Shown: positions 24,011 through 36,800, numbered from the stretch's first letter. The stretch: DNA of 64,000 nt from Jaltomata sinuosa (GCA_003996215.1 QJPP01000032.1:124001-188000); one strand, 5' to 3'. Numbers and translations: made by a program. The notes: a model not told the origin generated them from the letters alone.

Positions 24011-25139
24011 GTAGGTTGAAAAGCTAGGGGTGGAGAGCGTTTGGCTAGATTAGATGCTCGTGGTGGGTTTGGTGAGGTTGAGAGAGAATTTAGAAAAATG
24101 TTTTTCCTACTTTTAGTGGGAAAGTCATTTTTCTTATAATATTGGAGGATAATAAGTTCATTTTGGGAACACTTTTTAACACATTTAAGCCAATCAAACA
24201 TGAAAAAATTGAAAAACTCCATACCGAACATACCTTTTGCATATGAAATCGAGAGTCTAATTAATGATGCATATCTTAATTAATTGTAAATAAAAAATAC
24301 GTACGTGTTTTGTGCTACTCACATCATATGATGATGATTGGTCCTTCTTCTTTCATCACCTTGTATATTCATTTTCCATTATGTATGAGGCAAAGGAAAC
24401 TCTTATATTTGGCTAAAATGCAACATACTAATACTACTATATATATACTGGACAAAACAATATCACAAACCTAGTCTAGATTTCCAAATTCCGATATTGA
24501 TAAAAGTGACCTTGAAGTTTAACTTAAATTGTCATGACATTTTGATGCCCATACTGTGCCAATGTAGTACAAGAAAGTGTTAAATAAGTTAACAACTTCT
24601 TTTCTACTTGATAGGAATTCTTAGAAATAGAAAAGGAAAAGAAAGGCACTTCCACACCTCAAGGTTTCTTGGTATGTATTAGCTGGAGAAATGGACCCAT
24701 TACTGATTTGTGTTTCACTTCCAAAATTAGTCATCAAACTATAAAAGTAGTTCAATTCCTTTTTTCTTCTGCATGTAGCTTTGGTGAACTTATATATTAA
24801 AGAGAAAAATAAAGTTAGCCTGCTTGTGCTCATTGTGTCACCTATATATACCTTTTTCTACAAAGATGAGAAATATATATGTACATCTAAATAAGTGTCT
24901 CTTTAGGATATCAATAAGACATTACTTTTTCTTTTGTTTCATAAATCTACTCTTGCTCTTATAAATTATCCTATTATTTTTTTAGAAGGTTACTTATCTC
25001 CAGGACAAATAAATTAAAGGACAACCTAGTTAAATAACCTTTGATTAATGATATTAGAAGATTTTAAATTTTTCCAAAATCTAAAATAACACTTAAAATG
25101 GACCGGGGGCAGTAATAGAACATATATGAGTGTAGTAAA
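24011..25139. other. AT-rich stretch between the two minisatellite blocks
   Basis: No gene seen. Frames at 24001-24231 and 24621-24833 (minus) lack domains. Confidence 0.4.
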
Positions 25140-25545
25140 TTTATATGAGTCTTGGGTCAGGTTCAGGGTCGGGTTTTAGGTTTAGGATCTGGGGGTCGAT
25201 CTTCAGCCTCAAGGTTAAGGTTAGGGGTTGGATCTCTGGTCTTGGGGTTGGATCCCGAACTCGTTTTGGTCTATGGTCTCGGGTCTCGAGTCTCGTGTCG
25301 GGGTTAGGATCGTGTTCCAGGTCAGTGTTGTAAAGATATGCCACTGACACATGTGCCTAACTCAACCCCAAAAACTAGCTCATGAGGGAGGATTGTCAAA
25401 ATCAATATAAGCAAACTGCCAGTCCAATCCCCAACCAATGTTGAATTTTCACCCGCTCTAACAAGTATTGGGGTCAGGTCTTGAGTCGGTGACTGGTCGG
25501 GGTCGAGTCCATGTTGAGTTGGGACACAGGTCTGGGTCCAAAATC
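25140..25545. repeat. Second G-skewed minisatellite block
   Basis: Units such as GGGTCAGGTTCAGGGTCGGG and TCGGGTCTCGAGTCTCG at 25147-25330, then an AT-rich gap, then GTCGGGGTCGAGTCC near 25490-25545. It is the same sequence type as the G-skewed half of 23760-24005, so both probably come from one family. Confidence 0.7.
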
Positions 25546-28149
25546 ACAGTATTTACCTAGATTATACCTAAATGTTCTTGGGACAATATTTTCTCCTTAC
25601 TAACAAAACACAAGAAAAAAATAATAAGAAAGTACTTTTTTTTTCCAAAAAAAACATTTTCCTTCCTACGAACACAACCAAAATATTCATCAAATTTTTA
25701 CGAAGTATTTTAGTAATATCTTTTTCATTTCTTCCCTTTGGCAAATAATTGATGACCTGTTTTCTTACCCTGTAAATAAAATAACCAAATAAAAAATGCG
25801 TTTACTTTTTTCTTTCTATCTATTTTATTAAAACGGAGTGGTGAGTGATTTTTCTTTCTTGGTCTGAGATTAAGCACGAAGTATAAAATTATTCTTAGCG
25901 GGAAGTGTTTTGTCTCTCAAAGTGATAATTTTCAGGGCAAATCCAAATTAATCCCAAATTAATATCGAATATTGGATGATATAAAATTAGGGAAAATGGT
26001 AAAAGATTTTATTAATTAAGTTTGCCACTTGTTATACTATTTGATTGAAAATGCTCCTACTGTTATGAAACTTATCAGATTTACCCTCTAAATTAACAGA
26101 TTTTCCCAAATTGAATAAAATTACCAATTTCAATTGAAATTATCCGATTCCCTTTTTTAATCCGAATCTTACCCGCTAAACTAAATAAACTTATATCAAA
26201 TTAAATTCCAAAAATCATCTCTCCAATTTCCTTCATCTCTTTCCTCTATTCAAACAAAAGTGAGGAGCATTTTTAGCCGGATAATATAACGAAGGGCAAA
26301 CATGTGATTTAACTTCTTTTTTAAAGGTGTGTTTGAATTGAAAAAATTTGAGGGGGGGGGAGGGGGTAAGGAAAGTGAAATGCAGATGCTGAAAAGGTGA
26401 GAGTGGTGAAGAGGGGCATTATCAATTAAATACGAGGGACATATTCAGAAAGGCATTGGCCATTGGTGTGTTTGAAGAGCAAAATGTGGGGCCTTCTAAG
26501 TACTCTTGGATTGGACTATTCTGGAAAGTATTTCCTGTTTTTGCTATTATTCCACTTTCCTTTTTCTGTAATCTCTGCCATGGCCTTGATTCACAATAAT
26601 TCCCACCCATCTTATTCCCAATATAACCTCCTCTCCTTTCCCTATTTACTGTCCTACTTTCTTTATTTTTATTTTTATTGAAGTTATTTGCTCTATTTAT
26701 ATGTGATAATATTTTGTTTCAACAAGAATGATACTTCTCGTATTTAACATCAATTTAATTACTACTAATATTTTTATTCTACCTCAGATTTAATATCATG
26801 ATTTTACAATCACAAAAAATTCATGTTGCGTTAAAGACTATAAGTTTCAAAAACAATATCATTTTTATACATATATATATATGTATTATGTGCTTAATCA
26901 AACAAGTTAGACAAAAATAAAAAGAAGTAATTCAATATTATCTCTGTCTAAAAAATAATAAGTACCAGGATTAGTTCATCTATAATTTTGTTTTTGTATA
27001 AATTCAAATATGATATTACTTCTATAAAATTTAATATCTACATAATTCACCTCCAAATCAGGTACCAAACGATATTTTACAAATTAAATAGAAAACAATT
27101 ACCCAACAAAACTGAACTTTAATTGAAATTTGATTTATTACCTTGAACATCCCAAAAGGTTTAAAAAAAGAAAAAAGAAAAAGAAAAAGAAAAGCGGTGA
27201 ATGAAAGCAGTAAAAGTAAGTAATTTGTGTGACGTGTATGAATATGAATGAAACCGAAATGATAGCTAAGTACAGCTAAAAAAGAAGTTTTTTTCCTTGT
27301 ACTGTCTTTTTCCATTAATGGGAAAAATGTATACTGTATACATACATACATATTCTAACATGATATACTATTTTCTTTTGTACCAATATATATTTCTTCT
27401 AACAAAATATCACATAGATTTTGAGATCAGTAAAAGTTGCTGCCACACACTCTTACTTTCATTAAACAGTATAAAGGGAGTGATTAAACGAAGAGCCCTA
27501 AATAAAGGAGACAACACTTCAGAACTAGAGTATATATAGGAATTAAAGTGGATATTTGAACATAAAAAATGTAAAAAAATTGAAAAAAAGAAGAAGTTGA
27601 AGAATGGTATTTGAAAATTAAAGATATGTTAGAATATGAATTTAACTTGAAAAAAGCTTGAGTATTTGGAAGAAAAAGTGTGAATCAAATTTGAGAATTC
27701 AACTTTTGAAAAATTATAACAGTTCTATGTCCAAACGTGATTCCCCCCAAAAAAGTGAATATTATTCATGGTCAAATTGATTCTAAGTTATATGCATTGA
27801 TAGTATAATAATTTTTTATATTAATATTAATTTAATCTTTTTAAACAAGTAACTTGAGTATTTATTAAGGACTTGTATCTTTTTAAGTGATGTGATTTTT
27901 CAAATTACCAAATCAGTACACAAAAAAAACTATATTTAGGATATGCAGATATAGAAAAAGTGAGTTAAAGTATATATGAATGACTTAACAAGAGGGGAAA
28001 AAGTGGTGCTGTCATCATTGGGAATAAGAGATAGTAAATGGTTTGGCAAGTCGTAGGCACTAGGCACACACAGAAAAACACCAAAGGATTGGGCAGGTTT
28101 GGGTAGCCATTATAGGGTTGGCTGGAGTTTAACTTTTATACACAAATAG
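25546..28149. other. AT-rich intergenic stretch
   Basis: No supported gene. It contains a short G run at 26349-26366 and low-complexity AT tracts. Less repetitive islands (about 26400-26640 and 28000-28140) might be distal regulatory DNA of the AP2 gene, but nothing in the sequence proves it. Confidence 0.35.
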
Positions 28150-28372
28150 TAATCCTCCGTTCCCTTTTACTTATTCATTTTATTTCAAAAAATAACTTTT
28201 TTTCTCATGTTTTACTTTTAGCACTAATTATTTATTTTCTAAATTATTTTTCAAGATCTAATATTAAACATTAATTAATATGTGTATTATAATAAAATAT
28301 TCATATCAATCATAGTTTCTTAAGGAATATATAAAGTCCAAAGTGGATAACTAAAGTGATCGGAGGAAGTAT
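28150..28372. mobile_element. Stowaway-like MITE
   Basis: The left end TAATCCTCCGTTCCCTTTTA and the right end, on the opposite strand TATACTTCCTCCGATCACTT, form the inverted repeat. About 223 bp, non-coding. Confidence 0.72.
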
Positions 28373-28979
28373 AAAATACTCCTACTCATTCTTTATAGTC
28401 CATATTAAGTGAATTATTAAGATATGACACACCCTTAATTAAGAAAATATTTAAGGACATAAATTAAATGCTATTTTTCACATTACCCAAAAGATTATTC
28501 ATAAACTCTATTCTCCTAGAAAATGTAAAGTAGTTAAGAACCTCATTGAAAAGAAGAGAAAATATGGAAAAATCCCAAACAGTTTTCTTGAACTTTGAAA
28601 AATTTATTTATATTGAACTATGAAAAAAAATCTATATAATCACTTTATATGGACTAAAAGGAATATTAAATCTTTTTAAAAAAAAAATATAAGTAGAATT
28701 AATCCTCTTTGAAAATAAAGTTAATTATCTAAAATATAAGAAAAAATACATGTTAAATTATATATTATTATTATTATGTCATAGCGTATTTTTTTTTGTG
28801 TTGTCAGGCTATATAAATTAAATGTGAAGGATAACATTATGGTTGTGGTTGGCTACATTAGGGTAGGGATTCTAAGCCTGCCCTCATTTATGATGTATTG
28901 GGCAGCTAAGAGAGGAATGTCACAAGATCTATTTCACTACTACAACTAGTAGTGAAATAGCATATACTCCTACTTTAGT

Positions 28980-30028
28980 ATATACACTCCTTCAATGAAG
29001 CTATTTCCTTTTTAATTGCTTAAAAGTAATGCCTTTTATTTTAAAATAATTTAACTTAAATGTTCTATTATATCCTCGATGAGAAGTTTTTATAGTCACG
29101 TATACTATGATATGTTTAAAATTACATATTTCAAAAAATTTATTACTATAATATTATGATATATTTAAGATCACAAATTCTAAATTAAACTCTTCTATTA
29201 TTTTTCTAAATTCATGTCAAGTCAAATAAATTTACATAATTAAAATGGAAGAAGTAGTACTCCCTTAATTTTTTTTACTTGTCCTTTATATTAAAAACTA
29301 GACTTTTCCTTTTTTACTTATCTTTTATAAGAGAAAATTATTGTACTAAAATATAATTAATAAAGATAATTTAGTAAAAATAATTCCCTAATAAATATTT
29401 TATCCGTTCACTTTTACTTGTCAATTGTACTAAAAATAAATTTTTATTTTTATTTGTCTATTTTAACATATCAAGAGAAAAACAACTTTTTTTTCTTCAT
29501 ATTTCACCTTTAACATTAACTATTTATTCCTCAAGTTCACTGAAATTATACACCAATTAATATGAGTATTATGATAAAATATACTTCCTCTGTTTATTTT
29601 TACTTGTCAATTATTAACTTGGCCCACCTTTTATGAAATAATAAATAAAATGATAATTTTTTTATATTATTTTTTAAATATAATAAATTTAATATTTTAA
29701 AAAGTAACTTAAAAATATTTTTTAAGAGGAGTGAAAAGTTCGGGAAAGTAATTTAAGTGTCATGTCAATCACAAGTAGTTCCTCTATTTACTTTTACTTG
29801 TTCAATACTCTAAAAATATATTTTTATTTTTATTTATTATTTTTAACATATCAAGAAAAAATAAATATATATTATATATTTCATCTTTAACATTAATTAC
29901 TTATTTTCTAAGTTATTTTTCAAAATCTAAAATTATATATCAATTAATATAAATATTATGATAAAATATTTTACTTTTTAAAATATGCAAAGTCCTTAAT
30001 GACAAATAAAAGTAAATGTGGGAGTAAA
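28980..30028. mobile_element. Cluster of nested Stowaway-like MITEs in the AP2 upstream region
   Basis: At least four Stowaway-type ends lie here: TACTCCCTTAATTTTTTTTA (about 29258), ATCCGTTCACTTTTACTTGT (about 29402), TACTTCCTCTGTTTATTTTT (about 29582) and TTCCTCTATTTACTTTTACT (about 29778). Inverse ends stand at about 29240-29257 and 30000-30026 (AAAAGTAAATGTGGGAGTA). Shared internal blocks such as TTTCACCTTTAACATTAACT recur. The copies are nested or abutting, ending about 265 bp before the AP2 start codon. Confidence 0.65.
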
Positions 30029-30039
30029 AAGGAATGCAA

Positions 30040-30076
30040 AACACACACACACTCTCTCTCTAACCTCTCTCTATAA
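30040..30076. repeat. (AC)n(TC)n microsatellite upstream of the AP2 gene
   Basis: A short run of AC repeats followed by CT repeats, about 230 bp before the AP2 start codon. CT-rich tracts near plant transcription starts are common; no more can be said. Confidence 0.7.
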
Positions 30077-30292
30077 GTCATATGTTTTCTTGTGTTATAC
30101 TATATTCTTTCAAGACTCAGCAAAAAGCTCCAATTTACCATTATAGGTCTGGAATTTAGTTTCGGCCATGGTCAAATTTTGGGTCGGATGAGAGAGAGCT
30201 AAATTAAACAACCCAAATCTCTTGAAATTCTTCTCCCTTTTTCATCTTTCTTTTTATATACTTGTATGGTTCTTTGACCTGTCGAGAAAGAA

Positions 30293-33200
30293 ATGTGGAA
30301 TCTAAATAACTCTCCAGATCATAGAAAAGATGATGAATCTGAAGAAGGTAAAGGTGTTGGATCCATTTCAAATTCAAGCTCATCAGCTGTTGAGGAATTA
30401 TATTGTTCAGAGGAAGAGGAAGATGATGAATTAGAAGAAAATGGACAAATAAAAGGCAAAAAAAAGAGAATAAGTACTACTCCTAGTAAAATATTTGGCT
30501 TCTCTATGATAGCTCCTCCTAGTAATAATTCCGACGAAAGTACTGAACTGCCGGTTACCCGGCAGTTTTTCCCGGTTGATGAACCGGAAACCGGAACAGC
30601 CAGTTTCAATGATAGATCTTGTGGATTTCCAAGGGCCCATTGGGCTGGAGTAAAATTCTATCAACCGGAAGCATCTGGCGCTACTGAGGTGCCGGTGCAG
30701 GTGCAGGTACAAGTGCAGCCAATGAAAAAGAGCAGGCGTGGTCCAAGGTCTAGAAGCTCACAGTACCGTGGTGTTACTTTTTACCGGAGAACTGGCCGTT
30801 GGGAATCACATATCTGGTGAGCCTCTTAATTACACGTGTACGCTAATACTACTCGAGAACTCTGATTAAGGGTGGGACTACCTTTTTTGGTGGTCATTTA
30901 ATTTGCTCTCTCTTTCCATATTTTCTCTTCGGCTTTTTAATTTTATTTTCTCAAGCATTCAATATACTTGTGTTTTTCATTCATTTTTTTTATGTATTAT
31001 CTCTCAGGGATTGTGGAAAGCAAGTTTATTTAGGTACGTTTATTTGTTTCATTTAGTGTGTTGATATCTGTCAATGAAAAATTAATCTCAACGGGGATAT
31101 TATCTTTGTAGGCGGATTTGATACAGCACATGCCGCAGCACGGTGAGCTCTTTGATTGGTTAAATTATTTTTCTTAAAACTTTGGCATTGTTGTTTTCTT
31201 TGAAATCTCAAAGATTGAAAAATGTGTTGTTGCAGTGCGTATGATAGGGCAGCAATAAAGTTTCGAGGAGTGGAGGCGGACATAAACTTTAACCTGGAAG
31301 ATTATGAGGAAGACTTAAAACAGGTAGATTTATGATATGATCAGATAATCAGTGTGACAGACTTATATGGAAGAATGTGCTTTTCTAGCTGGACTACTAC
31401 TTCTGTTTCAATCTCTCCCTTATCTTTAATAGTGACATCCCCTTATCCTTCAACAGTTGTTTACTTTATATCCATTAGTAGACGGTTCAGAATTTAAATG
31501 TAACGAGTTAGATTTTTAGATTCCAAAGTGATGGTATTCAACCGAGCCAAATGATGCTATGCTCTATTTTGCCTTATACCATATGCAACGAAGACTATAT
31601 TCTATGTGTCAAATTTAATACTTTTGACACAAAATATAGATACAATGTATGTTTTGAATTTACTTTTTCTTTGTATTGTAATACTGGTTTTGGTTTGTTG
31701 TATATATGATGCAGATGAAGAATCTAACGAAGGAAGAATTTGTGCATGTACTACGGAGGCAAAGTACTGGTTTTCCGAGGGGAAGTTCAAAGTATAGAGG
31801 GGTGACCTTGCACAAATGTGGTAGATGGGAATCTAGAATGGGCCAGTTATTGGGCAAAAAGTAAAATTATTATCCTAATTTTGTTGTAATGCCATTAATT
31901 CTTTGCTATTAATTTCTCCATTTTCTAATTCTTTTTGAATAGGTACGTTTATTTGGGACTTTTTGATACTGAAAATGAAGCTGCCAGGTTTGTGTGAAAT
32001 TAATATTTTTGCACCGGAACTGTTGCTAGTGGGCTTAAAAAGAAAACCTCTTTTTATTTCTTATATGTTTCTTTTTATAGGGCTTATGATAAAGCTGCCA
32101 TCAAGTGTAATGGGAAGGATGCAGTCACTAACTTCGATCCTAGCATTTATGAAAATGAACTTGATTCAACTGGTAATTATGTTACTTTTCTTTGCTTCCT
32201 AAAAAAGAACAGAAAATTCTGACTAAAATTCATATATATGCTTTTCAGAATCTACAAATAAGTCAGCAGATCATAGCCTTGACTTAAGCTTAGGTAGCTC
32301 CAGCTCAAAGCAAAGCAGCCGAGAAATGGAGGACACTAATAACAATCAAAATTCTTCCTCAATGCAATTTCATGTTGATTGGCGCCACCAAGGGTCGAGG
32401 CCCAAGGTACATATATTTTTTCTTATTTATCATCTGGTATCTCCGATATCTTCATTGTGTTTTCAGCTAATTTGAATTCGCACTACGTAAAATCTATTAT
32501 AAGGGAAAATGCTAGTTCCCTATCAGATTTTTTTCCATACCCAAAATTCGAACAGAAACCTCTTAACACCACAACCCTTGGAGGTCCAAGGTACATTGAT
32601 AACTTTACAAGATGTCAAAAGTAAACCGATAGTATATTTATCTCTATCTACATTCTCAATGTATATAAGTAAAAGTTTATTTTTGGTAGCTTAATTTCTT
32701 CCAAACTATATCGTATATTTTCTCTTGTATTTTTCTTAACTATAGTAGTTGTATTTTTTTACTCCTTATAATACATGCATGTTTCAATTTCAGCAGCAAC
32801 CTAGTCCAATTGATATCGACGGCCGAAGAAGAAATGTGTACAATGAGACGGAAACCTTGCAACTCTTGAGCCAAACGCACCTACATTCTCCAGGCTCCTT
32901 CAAGCCAAATAGCAATGAAATGCAAAGGTTTGGACAATATATGAGAACTGGTGACTCCCAAATGTTTCCACCACAGTTCACCTCCTCAAATTATCAAGTG
33001 AGTTAATCAATTTTACATGTTTTTTAACTTGTTAACTTTTGTTTACACAATCAAATCACTTAAAATAAAACAGATCTATTGCCTCCTATAATAATTTAAA
33101 TTACGCTGATAGTATAACAATTACATTCTTCGCACTTGAAGGGGCAACTTGGATACAGGGATTAAGGGGGTTATTCCAGTATAAAATTCGGGATTAAATG

Positions 33201-33579
33201 TGTCCAGTGTTTGATTAATGTGGGTATTAGCTAAAACCAGGATAATTTTTTTACCAAAATCATGTGATTATCTAAGATAACCTTATTTTGAGCCAAAATG
33301 ATCCCAATTGATCTAGAGTAAATAATATAATTGGTCTAGAAATATTTATTTTGTCATCTTTCCATAAAAAAGATTGTTCAAATTGTTATGATGATGATAC
33401 AGGTTCAGTTTCCAAGCAGCAGCAACAGAAGAGATACTCAACAATGGCAAACCAATAATGTTCCTCCTCCTCCTCGTCCTCATCCTCCTCAGCTATTTGC
33501 AACTGCTGCAGCATCATCAGGATTCCCTCAGCAGATATTAAGGCTTCAAAATTGGCCTCACAAAAATGGCTTCCATTAA
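30293..33579 (+). CDS. AP2-like: euAP2 transcription factor, APETALA2/TOE3-like (10 exons)
   Basis: Exons 30293-30816, 31008-31033, 31112-31142, 31236-31323, 31715-31860, 31943-31987, 32081-32172, 32249-32406, 32794-32997 and 33403-33579 splice with GT-AG junctions to 496 codons plus TAA. The tiny 26- and 31-nt exons inside the first AP2 domain are typical of this family. Seen in the protein: an N-terminal MWNLN motif, an acidic stretch ([11 protein letters not shown]), TRQFFPV, a basic nuclear signal ([12 protein letters not shown]), AP2 domain 1 ([18 protein letters not shown] to [10 protein letters not shown]), a linker with [22 protein letters not shown]2 domain 2 ([18 protein letters not shown] to [12 protein letters not shown]), and an EAR-like LDLSLG repression motif. 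A miR172 site lies in the last exon. From the family: nuclear DNA-binding repressors of floral transition that also shape floral organs and fruit. The exact orthologue among AP2/TOE3 members is not settled. Confidence 0.95.
33140..33345. mobile_element. Probable MITE in AP2 intron 9
   Basis: The 405-bp last intron contains a block with GGGGCAACTTGGATACAGGG, GGATTAAGGGGGTTATTCCA and GGATTAAATG motifs, similar in style to the element at 7830-8088 (G-rich end, GGGATTA repeats). The termini are not clean and no target duplication was seen. Confidence 0.35.
33506..33526 (+). promoter_or_regulatory. miR172 target site in the AP2 coding region
   Basis: CTGCAGCATCATCAGGATTC followed by C is the conserved miR172 recognition site found in the last exon of euAP2 genes. 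It differs from the usual plant site only at the last base (C for T), opposite the first base of the microRNA, plus the usual G:U pair. It lies in frame, coding for AAASSGF. It implies repression by miR172 through cleavage or translation block. Confidence 0.93.
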
Positions 33580-35564
33580 CTCTCTCACCAGACCCTCTAA
33601 TTAATACTCTACATGTACAAAAAGGGCAACTCGGTGCATAAAACATCCCGCATTATTAGCAGGGTCCAAAAAAGTGTCGCACCTGAAGAGTTGTGTGTGT
33701 TGTAGACCATATATAATGTATTATAATATAATATAATATTCACAAGGGTTAATCTAGATGGGAACCAGAGTTATTTTTTTTAAAAAAGTTATGGGAGATT
33801 CCAACTCTTTGGATATAGTTGGTACAAAGCTAGCTAACTTGAAGAAGAGATATTGAACTAGATTTCTTTTGGATACTTTTTTGACTATAAGCTGCCAATT
33901 TATACCATCCACAAAGTACAGCTCCTAAATAAATGTTTTTTGCTGGCTTCTCTCTTGTGACTTATATGTTGTTATTTACCAATACAGATTCTTATTTTAT
34001 TCCATTATTTTTGTCCTTATTCTTTTTGCCCTCTTGCTAAAGTTATTATTACCATTCACTGGAAGCTTGTTTCCTAAATGAGTAAAAATGTCTGTTTATT
34101 ATATTGCCCATTTCTTTTGGATGAAAATGATTTGAGTTTGTCAGAAAGATGGTACAATCCCCCACATTTTATTTTTGCATATAAGCTTGATACGACGTTG
34201 AAGAGTAAACTAATTAACTTATCACAAAGAAAAGTCCAACATTAATAAAATAAAATCATATTACCATCAAGACTCAAAAGTTCTACAGTTTTCTTTTTTG
34301 TTTCACCACAATATGTCCTGCATTTTTTGAAACTTGAATAATCCGAAATTGTCCTAGAATGTTTCATTTTTATGGGTAAAACACTTTATTTCAAAATGTT
34401 AAGCCTATAAATTGAAGTTGTGAAGTTTTGTGAGCGGCACATGACGAGTTTGTAGATACAATGTGGTGAACGTTCAATTAATCCGTCTATCATTAATATA
34501 AAGAATATAAGTTAATTCGCCAATGTTGTAATTTTTTCATTATAAATGCAGTTCAAATTATATATTTCACTGAATTTTTCTGAGAAATTTCACCCAAGTC
34601 GACGAATTGTCACCATCATCATCAGGTTCAAAGTATGTGTGAATTATGATGAGAGAGACATAACCTAAAGCTTCAAAGTACGTATATTATAGGGGCCAAA
34701 TTGATTGTATTAAAATGATTTCAGATATCAAACTTTTAAAATCTATTAATCTGACAAAACCTTTGCCTTATCCCTAAGTAGTAGTACAAGATTAATTTAA
34801 TCATTCCAGATACGATACGCAGATTATCAAAGTTCCAAAATTGATATTCTAGTACTTAGGGTACTAAATTAAACTTAAAAAATGGGTGTGATTTCATCAT
34901 CTGGCTCGTCATCGTTGATTATAATAAAGATATCTAATAACCTTCCATCTTTGTTTATAATATTCTTACATAATTAAGTATTAGCTTAATAATGTTGTCA
35001 GGTAGAACATCTTACATATAACAATTGATAAAGCGCATAAATACTAGCTTTGTTGCTGTGTGCTTTTTGACCACACAGGCCACAGCTAAGGCCTAAGAGA
35101 GAGCTGTTCAAAAATCAACTTATAATTTTTTTTTCTTTTTTTTATTTGGCTGAGAAATCAAGTTATATTGGTTTAATTAATAATCTTAATTGTTGATTGA
35201 CCTATTTATTCTGTTCATATAAGCTCACTTTCTTTAATCTCTCTCTCTCTCCCTCTACGCTCCATAAAATGTCACGAATGGTTTAGTACATGATGTTTAG
35301 ATTTAAGTTTGCTCTAGTTTTTCAAATAACTAAATTAAGTATTTTTATGAAAAGTTTACTTTCTATGCTTCCATATGAATTTGTGAAAAAAGGTCTATAA
35401 CAATGCAACTAATCCAAATAATATAAAATCCTTGATTATAAGATTGAAGCAGTAAATAACAATCCAAATAACGTCTGAAATAATTAACGACAATCAGAGA
35501 ATGAAATAATGAAAAAGAGAAAATCTTATTTAAACTCCTGGATCAGGTGAAAAAAATTGCTGAA
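33580..35564. other. AP2 3' region and intergenic DNA
   Basis: The first few hundred bases should be the AP2 3' UTR (possible poly(A) signals near 33950, CCTAAATAAATG). Beyond that it is AT-rich without a gene. A CT microsatellite stands at about 35237-35260. Confidence 0.45.
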
Positions 35565-36245
35565 GAACACTCGAATGGATTATAGGTTAATTAGCTTTTG
35601 AATACGTACTATATACATTATTACACGAGATATATATTCAAGACGATGTACCATTAATATATAGGACTTGGTTCGTTACATTACTCCAAAAGTATATTAT
35701 CGCATATGTACGTAATACAACGTACGTATTCCATATACTCGGATGGATTATCGGTTAGATTTTGACTATTACAGCATTACATGAGACATATTCAAGACGG
35801 ACCATATATATATATATGACTTAATTGGTTCGTTATATTACTCCACGAGTATATTACCTCCTAATATCAATGTGTTCAATATGCTTGGATGAATTTGATT
35901 AGCTTTTGACTACTGCATCACTACACTAGACATACATTCTAGACTGGACTGACCGTTGATAGAACTTTGATTTGTTACATTACTCCACGAGTACAACTAC
36001 CTCCTAATATCAACGTATTCCATACTCGAATGGATTATCAGTGTTTCTTTGTCTACTATATATATTTCTACACGAGACATACATTTAAGGTTGGACGACG
36101 GACCATTAATAAAACTTAATTCTTTTGTTTCATGTTACTGATCCACAAGTATATATATATATTACCTCCTAATAATATCAACGTATTCCATACTATGATA
36201 TATTATCGGTTTGCGTTTGAACTGTACACCACTACATGAGTACGT
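35565..36245. repeat. Satellite-like tandem array, ~140-170-bp units
   Basis: Five diverged units begin near 35568, 35738, 35889, 36025 and 36190. Each has a TCGRATGGATTAT-like start, then a CATTAYACGAGACATA-like block, then TTCGTTACATTACTCCACGAG, then TACCTCCTAATATCAACGTA, ending with ATTCCATAC. Lengths vary from about 137 to 171 bp. Non-coding. Confidence 0.75.
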
Positions 36246-36289
36246 ACTATATAACCTTCTAAGTACAACATAAATTATAACCTTTTGTA

Positions 36290-36800
36290 CAATATATTAT
36301 AATTAATGAAAATCGACCTCCGTAGGTCTATTTTATTAAAAAATAAATAAAATTTATTATATTATTACCGATCTCATGAGGTCGATAATAATTAATTAAA
36401 TTTTACCTATTTTAAAAAAAAACCTAATCTCCGAAAGTTGGTTTTATCAAAAATAAATAAATTTATTACATTGTTACCGACCTCAGGGAGGTCGGTAATA
36501 ATTGATAATAATTTTTATTTATAACAAATATAAAATTATATTTATATTTATTTTTTAAATTTTTAAATGAAATATATTATATTTTTTTTAAAAAATAATT
36601 AATACCGACTTCATGAAGTCGATTTTGTCGATTTTATTTTTTCGGGTAATATTTTAATCTTTTTAAGTCGGAAAATAATTTTTTCGCTATTCTTCTTTAA
36701 AGAAACAAAAAAGAAAAATAAATTTTCGCTAAAATCGACCTCATGAGATCGAAAATTACCGACCATGAAGCTGAGGTTGATTTTTTATGATGGATTTTTC
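36290..36800. repeat. Palindrome-rich element (CCGACCTC/GAGGTCGG motifs), CACTA-like subterminal region
   Basis: Short inverted motifs repeat every 60-150 bp: TCGACCTCCGTAGGTCTA (36314), ACCGATCTCATGAGGTCGAT (36368), ACCGACCTCAGGGAGGTCGG (36477), CCGACTTCATGAAGTCGATT (36604), TCGACCTCATGAGATCGAAA (36734). Between them lie AT spacers with AAAAATAAATAAA. Such repeated motifs are typical just inside the ends of CACTA transposons, but no CACTA terminus or transposase is visible, so the class is an inference. Confidence 0.45.

Noticed and set aside
23793..24014. Plus frame of 73 codons with Gly/Arg/Ser richness
   Set aside because: Lies wholly in the degenerate minisatellite.
25560..28140. Search for a gene in the long gap before AP2
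   Set aside because: All frames are short and AT-driven; no splice-consistent exon chain or domain was found.
30319..30712. Minus frames opposite the first AP2 exon
   Set aside because: Antisense shadows of the AP2 coding exon.
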